DNA of 33,116 nucleotides from a virus: positions 1 through 33,116 of IMG/VR virus record IMGVR_UViG_3300018418_000064. One strand, given 5' to 3'. Of the stretch, positions 1 through 10,100 are shown in pieces (position 1 is the stretch's first letter; every line of letters begins with the position of its first letter). The notes beneath the pieces were generated by a model, which was given only the letters and a program-made list of their open reading frames with translations, searched no databases and was not told the DNA's origin. Made by a program: the position numbers and the translations under genes.

Positions 1-300
1 CAGCATAACCTTGAATACCATCATAGCCTTGAATACCTTGCACGCCCTGTGCGGCTTGAGGACCTTGAATGCCCTGTACACCTTGAACGCCTTGAATACC
101 TTGTACACCCTGTGCGGCCTGAGGACCCTGTGTACCTTGCATTCCTTGGAAGCCCAAATCACCCTGTACACCTTGAATTCCTTGCGGGCCTTGATGACCT
201 TGGAAACCTCTATAACCGCGAGATCCCTGAATACCCTCTTGACCAAGCGTACCCTGTAGACCCTGAATTCCTTGGTTACCTTGGAAACCCTGTACACCAC
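1..300 (-). repeat. Gly-X-Y (collagen-like) 9-base repeat tract
   Basis: On the minus strand about 100 codons read as Gly-X-Y triplets, mostly Gly-Ile-Gln and Gly-Val-Gln, giving a 9-base DNA periodicity. The tract continues past the left edge. Two near-identical blocks each contain a Gly-to-Ala break (PQAAQG), suggesting one block was duplicated from the other. A shorter run lies at about 475-546. Such tracts can change length by slippage. Confidence 0.85.
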
Positions 301-709
301 GGAAGGAACTAATATTAATCCAATTCGTACCGTCCCAAATCCAAAGCTCATCGTCGGCTTCGTCAATAACACCGTCACCAATGTTTGGTGTAGGGAATGC
401 GGCAGTGAGTGTGGCTTGAGGATCGCCTCCGGCGTCTACATCAGGTACTGATCCAATAATTGTGAAGCCTGGACCATAGTCACCTTGTAAACCCTGAACA
501 CCTTGGGATCCTTGAAATCCCGTAGTACCTTGCGGACCAGCACCAACGTCGACCCATTGCGTTCCATCTGAAAGTTTGATCGTCCCATTTTCTGCATAGA
601 CAATCGCACCTTCAAAAGGAGCCGGGTCCAATTGAATAGGAAATTCCTGTGGTATACCCTGTCCAAGTGTAATCGTCTTGGACCCGATAGATCTAAATCT
701 AGTCGACAT
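1..709 (-). CDS. Collagen-like tail fibre protein, 5' part (runs off left edge)
   Basis: Open minus-strand frame with no stop before the window edge; 236 codons are visible. The start is the ATG at 707-709, which overlaps the end of the preceding gene by 11 bases and has GGAAGAG just upstream. The N-terminus (about residues 1-50, starting [16 protein letters not shown]) is probably the attachment part. A first short Gly-X-Y run (about residues 55-78) is followed by a globular insert containing the motif WIWDGTNWI (about residues 124-132). A long Gly-X-Y run rich in Gln, Ile and Val then continues to the edge. Two repeats lose Gly ([10 protein letters not shown], twice). Collagen-like triple helices are common in phage fibres as trimeric shafts, so a fibre or whisker role is inferred. 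The receptor-binding end lies outside the window. Confidence 0.85.
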   Translation of the reverse strand, partial: MSTRFRSIGSKTITLGQGIPQEFPIQLDPAPFEGAIVYAENGTIKLSDGTQWVDVGAGPQGTTGFQGSQGVQGLQGDYGPGFTIIGSVPDVDAGGDPQATLTAAFPTPNIGDGVIDEADDELWIWDGTNWINISSFRGVQGFQGNQGIQGLQGTLGQEGIQGSRGYRGFQGHQGPQGIQGVQGDLGFQGMQGTQGPQAAQGVQGIQGVQGVQGIQGPQAAQGVQGIQGYDGIQGYA

Positions 710-1154
710 CGTACTCTTCCGCCTGACCTAATGTGAATGATAAAGTAGCGTCAAGTGATAAATCTGCGCCAGCCTTAGCTTCTAAAGTATCCCCAGAAGC
801 AAAGAACTGACCATTAAGCGGGATCGGAATAGTATCATAGGCTGGTACTCTTAAGTTTCTTACTAAATAAAATTCTAAATTTTCTACGAAACGATATGCT
901 TTCACATCGAGTGTTACAGTGTTTGCAGTTTTGTTAGAAACAATCAAAGGAGAAATAACTTCTCCAATGCCCGGCTCAATCGTAGTTGAACCACCGAACA
1001 CAAGTTCTGGTACTTCAAATTTCGGAACATTAATTAGTTCTTGCCAGTTCGTAGACAATTCTAAGTTTTTTCCAACGGGCAACGCATCAGGGGCCTGAGT
1101 CGTTACAATAACTGTAATCCCCGTATTAGCTTCAGTGTAACTTGTGTATGACAT
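699..1154 (-). CDS. Small virion structural protein, function unknown (151 aa)
   Basis: A 151-residue acidic protein without signal peptide or membrane segment. It is beta-rich (alternating stretches such as [20 protein letters not shown], about residues 79-98). Its C-terminus ([20 protein letters not shown]) resembles the ends of small collar or tail accessory proteins of T4-like phages, from memory of such families and not from a search. The ATG at 1152-1154 has AAGGAT about nine bases upstream. The gene follows the giant repeat gene by 15 bases and overlaps the collagen-like gene by 11 bases, so it is probably translated from the same message. A small adaptor or decoration protein between fibres is plausible but unproven. 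Confidence 0.75.
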   Translation of the reverse strand: MSYTSYTEANTGITVIVTTQAPDALPVGKNLELSTNWQELINVPKFEVPELVFGGSTTIEPGIGEVISPLIVSNKTANTVTLDVKAYRFVENLEFYLVRNLRVPAYDTIPIPLNGQFFASGDTLEAKAGADLSLDATLSFTLGQAEEYDVD

Positions 1155-1169
1155 GTCTTTATTTATCCT

Positions 1170-4100
1170 TTAAATGCTAGCTCTACTATTAGAAGCTCGT
1201 CTTGCAAGTTTTCTTACTGATGAAGTAAATGGTCGACCCTCGATTCTTCCTGTTCTACCATTAATTCTCAAACCTCGTGCAAAGTATTGGTTATTCAATT
1301 CATCGGCACCAGACCATCTTACCCTACCACCGTCTTCACTGAGTACCGAGGCCAACGCTGAAATTGGAAGACCAAGGTTTCTAAAGTTAAGTGGCAATGC
1401 GTTTCTGTTAACACCTGCCGATGCACCATTAAACTGGTGAGCAATCGATTCAACAAGAGATCCGAACACAAGCGTTTCAGGTCTCATTACGTTGTCAATC
1501 AATCCCCAGTTAATCAGGGCTTTGACCATATCTCTATGATCATTATCTGGTGCAAGAGTAACGAGATAATCTCTCATCTTCGCCCAAGCTTGTACAAACG
1601 AGTTCAACAAATCAACATTGTTTGGACCATCGTTTATCCATGTTGCACCATTCCAATAATATACATCCCCTGCGTAGTTACCTCTTACGTCTCCGGTAAA
1701 TACTCCTGAAGTGTTGGCCATCGCATTATTTATGTCAGTAGCAACAATATATGCGTGGTTCTTCTTCACTGCAAGATCACCTGTTCTACTTTGAATCTCA
1801 GCCAATGCAGTCGTGTTATTTGAAACACTACCCATGTACTTCAGTCCAGTTGTTGTAGGATTAAAGACTGGGAATACATGCTGTCCATCAAAGTCAAAGA
1901 GCGCGGCAGTATAAGCTCGAGTTCTTTGTCTGTCCCCGTTATTCTGGTAATTATCACTAAGTGGTGGACCAGCCGGGTTAACGGTGCTAAAGTCTTGTCT
2001 AATTGCCTTCAGTAAGTTGAGACCATCTCTTCTCGTTAGATTAATGTCGATGTACTGATAAGTAGCATTGACAAATCTCACTGTATCAAAGGCGAGATCA
2101 ATCTTATTGAACTCAAGTATAGAACTTACGTCTTTAACAACATCAGGTATCCAAGTATAATCAGGTTCCTCTATCGCAGGTAAGTATGTTGTATCATTAT
2201 TTATCTGAGTAAGATAGAAGATATTTGCCAAATCTTCAACTTTATTTGCTTCGACTTCTGTACCCGTGCCACTCTTCACCATTTGGCCAGGATATCTGCC
2301 AAGAACGATGTCTTTACAAATGCGACCAAGATGCTGATAAGATCTTGCAGTAGGAACACGCTGATCTTCAGGAATGCGATAGATTTCGTTCCAGAAGTAG
2401 AAGTCTGCGTTCCATCTTGATGCTGTATTACCACCATAGTTAAGGTCATAACTAAATGCATCAAGGAGATAACCTGTATCTCTGCGACACTTATCTTTGT
2501 TGTAATCGAGTACATCAAACTCTCTATGCAAGAAGTGAATAAGATCTTGAGCTAATTCTTGCTTATTATCTTCGATCATCTCGGCTGTAGCAATAAGATC
2601 TGCTGCTATCCAAGATGTATCCGGCTCTTCAAGGACTGGTAGGCCATTTAGAGAATCATTTCTAATTACACTTTCAATAATTCCAGTTAAGCTTTGAGCC
2701 GAAGCACCTTCGGTTGCCGTAGCAGCAGTTCCAGCAATAACTTGTCTTGTGTCTGTATAACTCGTGTTAGCTGCTGCTACATCAATTTGCTGTACGACAT
2801 CGCTCATTCGAGCGCCAAGGAAATTGTAAATGTCTGCTGTTTGTGTTCTCGTGTCAGCAGGAAGTACGCTAATTCCATTTTCGAAGTAAATGCCGGCTGC
2901 TATGCGAGTAGCATAGTTACCACCGTATTGTACGTCGTGTGAAACGGCATCGATAAGGTAACCAACGTCTCTTCTGCACTTACCTCTTGGGAAGCTCAAT
3001 CCATTATAGGTTGTAGAGATGAAGCTAATTACTTGATCTGCTAAGTTTTCTGAAGCATTTTCAATCAAGTTAATAGAGTCTTTATAAACGTCTAGTATCC
3101 AATCAGTCTCTGGCATTACCATCGCAGGAATTGAAGTAGTTTCAGGTGTCGCATCATCTACTGCATTAGCGACAATCTTAACGAGATCTTCTACTCTCAT
3201 ACCAGTCATTGGGTTAGCAGCCACTTCAGCAAAGTCTTGAGTGCGTGTATTACCAACTGTTGGAGTAACAACCATTTCTCGAGTAATGTGATTCATTACT
3301 TTACCCAAATGCAAGAATGCTTTGTTTGCTGGCTGTCTTTGATTGAGAGGTAGACCAACGTTTACACCGTTTTGGAAGTAATTATAAGCTGCATTAACTG
3401 TAGCTGCATTACCGCCATACTGAATGTCGTGCATTACAGCATCGACGATATAACCAGTATCTCTTCTACACTTAGTCTCGTCATAAGAAAGTGTATTGAA
3501 GTATGTAGAGAGATGACCGAGTACACCATTTTGAATAGTTGGTTTCGTTGTTTCGAGTGCAGTATATGCACCTTGGAAAGCAGTCCCGTAAGAAGAAACA
3601 GTAGGCTCTTCAATTACTGGCAATCCATCGATACCATTTTCACCAATTGCTTCTGCAACAATAAGCATCAGTTGCTCTACGACTGCAGAGATACTGTTGC
3701 CGGCTGAAGCAGCCGAAGTATCTTGAGATTCTCCGTTTCCTGATGTTGGACTAACGGGATCGCCATTAGCAATCAATTCTGCTACTGAAGCAAGATGAGT
3801 AAATGCTGCTGCTGTTGGCTCTCGCTGATTTTCTGGAAGTACGCTGAGTGCATTCTCGAAGTAAAGAATCGCGTTGTTTCTTGATGCAGTGTTACCACCA
3901 TGCTGAGCGTCAAATGATACTGAATCAACAAGATAACCTACGTCTCTCTCGCACTTAGCTACATCATAGCTCAGTGAAGGTCTGTTGAGAGCAATCCATG
4001 CAGTCATTTCTTTTTGCAAGAATACTTTGTTATTCTGAAGCTGTGCTCGAGCATTGATTCTTTGAGCACTCACTGCATCAGTACCGAATGACATAGTATT

Positions 4101-7100
4101 GGCGTTTGCGTAATCTTCTGTGCCACCCATGATATTAATGATAGTATCAAAGGCCGCATTAACTCTTTGGTTTGCAGCGTCGTCTGTTACAGCGTTAGAA
4201 GCTTGTAACTTAGCATACTCGACTGCAGAGATTGTTTCTGTTAATTGCTCATTAATAACTGCATCGGCACCTACCGTTCCAATTCGATATGCTCGACCAT
4301 TGAAGTTTGCGTTGAAATTAGATCCAGTTAATACATCTCTCTTTACAGCATCAACGAGCAATCCAACATCTCGCTTACACTTATCTCCGTCGAAAGTATA
4401 GAATTCGTCATTAAGATAAGCAACGACTTCGTCGACAATAAACTCTTTATTGCGCTGGATTTGCTTACGTGCCACTGTTCTATTTGGATCTGCGACTGGC
4501 TTGACCTCTGTTGTAGTCAAGTTATCGAGATCATTATCATCAACAACACCTGAGATGACATTGAACAAATCTCTTACCGCGGCAGCTGTCGTAGAATCAG
4601 CGGCTGTATTATCAAAGTTTTGATATGGACCAGTGCTAATTGAATCAGCGTCTGCAGAAACAAATGTATGCACAGCCTGACCTGAACCACCATCTCCAAC
4701 ATTCATTGTAATTTCAGTAGCCGTTACTGCTGTAATTGTAACCGCCTGATCATAGTAAGGATGGTGTGCCTGGGGTGATGTATGGTTTGTAGGACCGCTA
4801 CCCATATCACACTGGAACGTAAATCCATTAGGCTTGAGCCAAACTTTACCACCAACTTGGAATGAGTGTGCACCAATCGTAGCAGTAAACACTCCAGTCG
4901 CTGGATCGTATGTTGCATTAGTTGGACTATATGTTGTATACGTAGTTGCGTATGGAGTTTCTTGTACAACACTTTGGGCGACTGTAGCTAAGTGCTCAAA
5001 CGCTCTCTTAGTTGGTACACGTTGCTCGATTGGTAAGATATTAGTTGCTTCTCTTAAACCAGAGACCGCGGCCAAATCGTCAAGTACTGAGAATTGACCT
5101 GTAACTGGTACACTGAGAACATTGCGTGTTCTCAATTCTTCGTAAGAAGAAGCTAATCTTTCGTCGACAGTGAAGTAGTACTTGGCTGCTTCAATTGTCG
5201 AAGCGTTGCCACCATACTCAATATCCTTAGAAACCGCATCAGTAATGAGACCAACATCCCTGAAGCACTTGTCTTTATTATATGGAAGACCATTATGGAA
5301 TTCTCTCAAGTACTTAATTACACCACCCTGCAGTGATTCTGTGATGCCGTCGATCTTATTAGAAGCGTCGAGTGTTGCAGCCGTAGTGTATCCTGGCTCA
5401 ATATATGTTGGCAACCAATCAAGAGTATCTTCTCGAATAACTTTAGAAACAACTTCGATAAGGTCGTGTGTTCTAATCGAGTTAATATCTCCAGCGTCTG
5501 GGTTTGTCGTATCTTGTGCTTCTGCGTTACCAGTCGTTGGTGTAACTGCTTGTGCTCTTACGATAAGAGCTACTACATTAGCAAGGTGCTCCCAAGCTTC
5601 TGCAGTTTTAATTTTTTGATCTGCAGGTAATACGCTAACACCTTCATTAAAGTAAAGTCTTGCGAAGTTAACTACACCAGCATTTGATCTATGTGCAATA
5701 TCCCAAGAAAGTGCATCAATTAAATAGCCCGTATCTCTGCGGCACTTAGCAGCGTCATATGAAAGATTCGGGAAGTTTTGTGTAATGTAAGCAATAACTT
5801 CTTCTTGTAAGAATGTCTTGTTAGCTTGCAAGTGAAGTTGAGCGTTACCAGCATCTGCACCAGCAGTTGCTGTCCCGTAATTAATTGCGTTAGCTGCACC
5901 GGTTCCATTCGTGAGAATATCAATAATTTCGTTAAACGATGCATTAGAAGCTGCAAGCTCAGTGCCATCGAGTCGATTAGCTACTTCATCTCTGATGTAT
6001 CCAATCGCTGCAGCAGTTTGAGTCAATTGATCAGAGATAACATAGTTGCCACTAGCTGTGCCGGCTCGATAAGCGAGGCCAGAGTAAATGGCGTTATAAT
6101 TCGATCCTGTTGCAACGTCTCTTCTGACAGCTTCAAGAATAAATCCTGTATCTCTTGAACACTTATCACCATCGAATACGAAGTATTGGCTATCGAGATA
6201 GTGCATAACTTCTTCTTGCAAGAACGTTCTATTTGCTTGCAATTGCTCTCGAGCCCGTTGGCCGTGTGAGTTATATGTTGTTTTCGCTACGGCCTGGTTA
6301 ATGCATCTTACAAATGTGTGTGCACCACCGCCGCCGATACCAGAGTTAACTGTAATGTCGTCGCCGGCAACGTTAGTTACTTCCATTGGTGCATTAAAGT
6401 TTGCATCACCTCTTCTTGGATATGAGTGCTCTGTAGCATTACCATCCTGAGCGCATGTAAACGTAAAGCTATAAGGTGCAAATTCAATCCAATCTCCAAC
6501 AACAATGTCGTGATTTGGAATTGTAATTACACTTACACCGTTAACTGGATTATAAGTTGCAGTCGATGGAGTGTAGTACTTCAGAATGCGTGATGGGTCT
6601 GTCCAAATAGTCGGATCAGATTCAATTGCACCTACATCGGCACTTACAAATGTATGAGCACCACCAGTCGACGCACCAACATTCATCGTAATTGAAGTTG
6701 AAGTAACGGCAGTAATCCGTACTGGTGCGTTATAGAATGGGTGGTGACTTTCTGGAACAGCGTGATTCGTTGAGTTTCCATCGAGAGTACATGAGAATAC
6801 AATACTCTCAGGTTTGAATTGAACGTAATCACCTTCGGCCAAGTTATGTCGACCGATCGTAGCTTCAAATACTCCAGTTGCAGGATCGTATGTTGCTGTA
6901 CTTGGAGTGTAAGAGCTAATGTAAGTACCAGATTTCACACTGTCCGGATTTGCGCTTACAAATGTATGTGCAGTACCATTCTCGTATCCACCCACATTAA
7001 CTGTAATCGTAGTTGATGTAGTGGAGTTAATTGTAATTGGCGTTCTATATGCAGGATGCTGTCTTTCACCTTCGATGGCATCTGCAAGAGCCGATACAAA

Positions 7101-10100
7101 CGTATGAGTTCCGCCGCCATTTATTGCAGCACCTACATTACAAGTAATAGTTGTCGATGTGACCGCAGTCAGTGCAACTGGTTTCTTGTAGAAAGGATGA
7201 TGTGATTCAGGAGTCGGATGATTTGTTGCATTGCCGTCCATGTCACAAGTAAATACAATTGACTCAGGAGCAATCTTAATATGATCACCAACTTGTAAAT
7301 TGTGCGTTCCTATCGTTGCAGTAAATACTCCAGTTGTAGGATCGTAAGTAGCATTAGTCGGCGTGTACTTCGTCTTAGTAGTCGTTGGATATGAATGCTG
7401 TGTAGTGTTTCCATCCAAAGCACACGTAAATGTAATACTCTCATCTGCTAAGACGACAGTATCACCTTCTTGTAAATCGTGGGCGCCAAGAGTAAGCACC
7501 ATTACACCAGTCGTTGGATCGTATGTCGCGCCGGTTGGTGTGTAAGATTTCTGATTATTATTAAGGATGTCTACAATCTGATCAAATCCTTCGTCTGACC
7601 TATCGATTGCACCTTGATCTGAAATCGTACCACTTGAAAGACCCTTGAGATGATTAATAGCACCGACCGTTTCTACAAGCTGGTCCATTACGACTGTTTC
7701 TGCGCCTTGTGTTCCAGCGCGATAAGCGATACCAGTTTGCTTTGAATTGAAGTTAGTACCAGTAATAATATCTCTTTGAATTGCTGGCAAAATGTATTGG
7801 AGCATGTCACGCTCACACTTTGCCGAATCGTATAAGAAATAGTTATCGTCAATATATCCCATTACGTTATCTTGCAAGAAATTTCTATTCAATTGCAATT
7901 GCTTTCTTGCATTACGACGATCGGCTGAGATTCCTGCATCATCGCTAAACGCAATTGGCGAGCCGAGAGTGATAACAGAATCATCTTCTGCTTCTATAAA
8001 TGTATGTGCAGAAGTATCAAACGACTTACCAACGTTAACCGTAATCTTAGTTTCGTTTGCACCAATTACTTCGATTGGTGAGTTAGCGGCAGGGTCAGTA
8101 GCTCTTGGATAACCTGTTCTCGATACGTTATTATCTCTGTCGCAGCTAAATACGAGGCCACCGGTTTTGAGTAATACTTTTTGCCCAATGCCCAGACCGT
8201 GACCTGAAGTAATAGCATTCTTTACGGCAGATACAAATGTATGTACCTGTTGGCCGTTTGGTCCACCGCCGCCCACGTTCATTGTAATAGTGTTTGAAGT
8301 TACACTAATAATTGGACATGGCTTGTTGTAATATGGATGATGGGCTTCAGGAACTGCGTGGTTCTGAACACCGCTACCAGCATTACAATTAAATGTCATG
8401 CCTTCTGGTTTCAACCAAACATGATCATCTGTAGTTAATTGGTGTGGTCCAATCGTTGCTACCAAAATGCCAGTAGCAGGATCGTAAGTTGCAGCAGAAG
8501 GTGTAAAGCCTTCACTCTCTGCAATTGTTATAACGCTGTATCCAGTTTCTGGATCATATGTGGCGTTAGTTGGAGTGAACGAAACGCCTCTGTTGTCGAG
8601 TGCAGCAATGACTTCGTCAAATGCAGCGTCGACTCTCGATGTACCAATATAAGAGTTGGCATCAATTAATTCGTTTGTTTGCTCTTTGAGTCTACGATAA
8701 GCTGCAATTGTTTCGTTGCGTTGTTGACCGACAACCTTTTCGGCCGACTTCATATAATAAGCACCACCAGCTCTCACCGCATTATAATTGGTGTCGAGCA
8801 GCATGTCGTACTTAGCGGCCGGAAGAATATAATCAGTTGTATCACGCTTACACTTAACGCTATCGTAAGCAAAGAATTGATCGTTGTTATCAATCCAATC
8901 GAGAAGTTCGTCTTGGATAAACGATCTATTATCTTGAATGATTTCGCGAGCCGATGTTCTCTTAGAATTTCTGGTGTCAGCGAATATGATTGGGTTCATA
9001 TTCTCTTCACCGTATTCTACAACATTATAGAGCTCATTCCAAGAGGTGTTGGCCCGCTCAAAAATTTCTGTATTAGCACCATCGAAAATATCGTTGATTC
9101 GATCTTGTAAATATCTGTTGGCACCAAGAGTTGCATCGAGCTGTTCGCCTACAACCTTACTTGAGATTGGTGAACGATAAGTGATACCCGCCAATCGACC
9201 CCAGTAGTTGGTGTCAAGTGTCATGTCATAAGCAAGACCGTCGATAATAATCTTAGAATCTCGCTCACACTTCTGAGCATCATATCCTGTATAACCCAAC
9301 CCGCCCGATGAAGTATTGGCAGTCAGATAATCGACCATATCTTCAATGATAAGATCTTCGTTCTGAGTAATGACGTCTGCGAAATCAGTATTACCAATAA
9401 TCGTACTACCTGATGGTACATCCTTAGGTGCAAAGATTCTCGTAGAACCCTTTGCTCTCATTGAAATATCACCGAACTGAGTACCCGAGTTGTTCAAGGT
9501 CATTTGTCCGCCATTCAATGCATAGAATGCAACACGTACGAAGATGGATAGAGAACCAATACCGTTAACACCAGCACCGTCTCTTGCTACATAGCCCATA
9601 CCATTTTGAGAACGAGGTGTGAAACCAAAGCAGAGTACGTATGTGTAGAGAGAATCCGGATCAAGGACTCTTCGATCCGCAAGCATACAACCACCGCCAC
9701 GCCCAACAAGTGGGTTGGGGAAGTCATCAATACCAATAGACTCAACAACACCTTGGCCACCCGACTCAGACTTGACTAAGTCACCAACAGCAAAACCTTT
9801 GTTATTTTTAAGGTTACGCACTCGGATCTTGCGATAAGTTGACTGATCTTTAGTGAGGCCGGCCGCATCATCGTCGTCATCATCCCAAGAAATAAATCCT
9901 GTTGCACCACTTGAGAAAGTAACCTTATCGTCTTTTCTAAATGTACCTGCCGTAATTGGTGCAGTCAGAATAAATTCTCTACCCAAGTCGAGTACATTAC
10001 CTTTCGTATTGAAAGGCTGGAGTGGTGGTTCTACATCTTCACGGAGGAAGTTAGAAAGCTGGGAGCTGTCACGAATATATGGTGAACGGAGTAGCTTAGC

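Larger units (their letters stand above)
2000..9300 (-). repeat. KCxRD repeats of the giant protein (11 copies + 1 degenerate)
   Basis: The Cys codons lie near 9268, 8848, 7822, 6160, 5742, 5265, 4377, 3955, 3467, 2978 and 2487. A twelfth copy near 2040 keeps RRDG but has lost Lys-Cys. Two subtypes are visible. Type A (copies 5, 6, 8-11) has GGN followed by YFxNGxSVLPxxQRxPTA and is mostly about 160 residues long. Type B (1-4 and 7) has TGSNFNA, then AYRxGT and QLxET, and is about 140 residues long where no beta module intervenes. Both look mainly helical. Each copy supplies one conserved Cys. Function is unknown. Confidence 0.85.

Noticed and set aside
1-300. CRISPR-like look of short regular repeats at the left edge
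   Set aside because: The period is 9 bases with no spacers, and it translates to Gly-X-Y collagen repeats.
11-312. Plus-strand open frames with repetitive Leu/Thr-rich or Leu/Pro-rich protein
   Set aside because: They are mirror frames of the Gly-X-Y repeat on the minus strand; the 9-base period keeps all frames open. There is no ribosome site, and they oppose every other gene.
436-666. Minus-strand 76-residue frame
   Set aside because: It lies in another frame inside the collagen-like gene, which is continuous from 709 to the window edge; composition is not protein-like.
1160-1167. GATAAATA on the minus strand just before the 151-residue gene
   Set aside because: It lies within the ribosome-binding region, only a few bases from the ATG, so transcription starting there would remove the ribosome site. 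It is better explained as AT-rich spacer.
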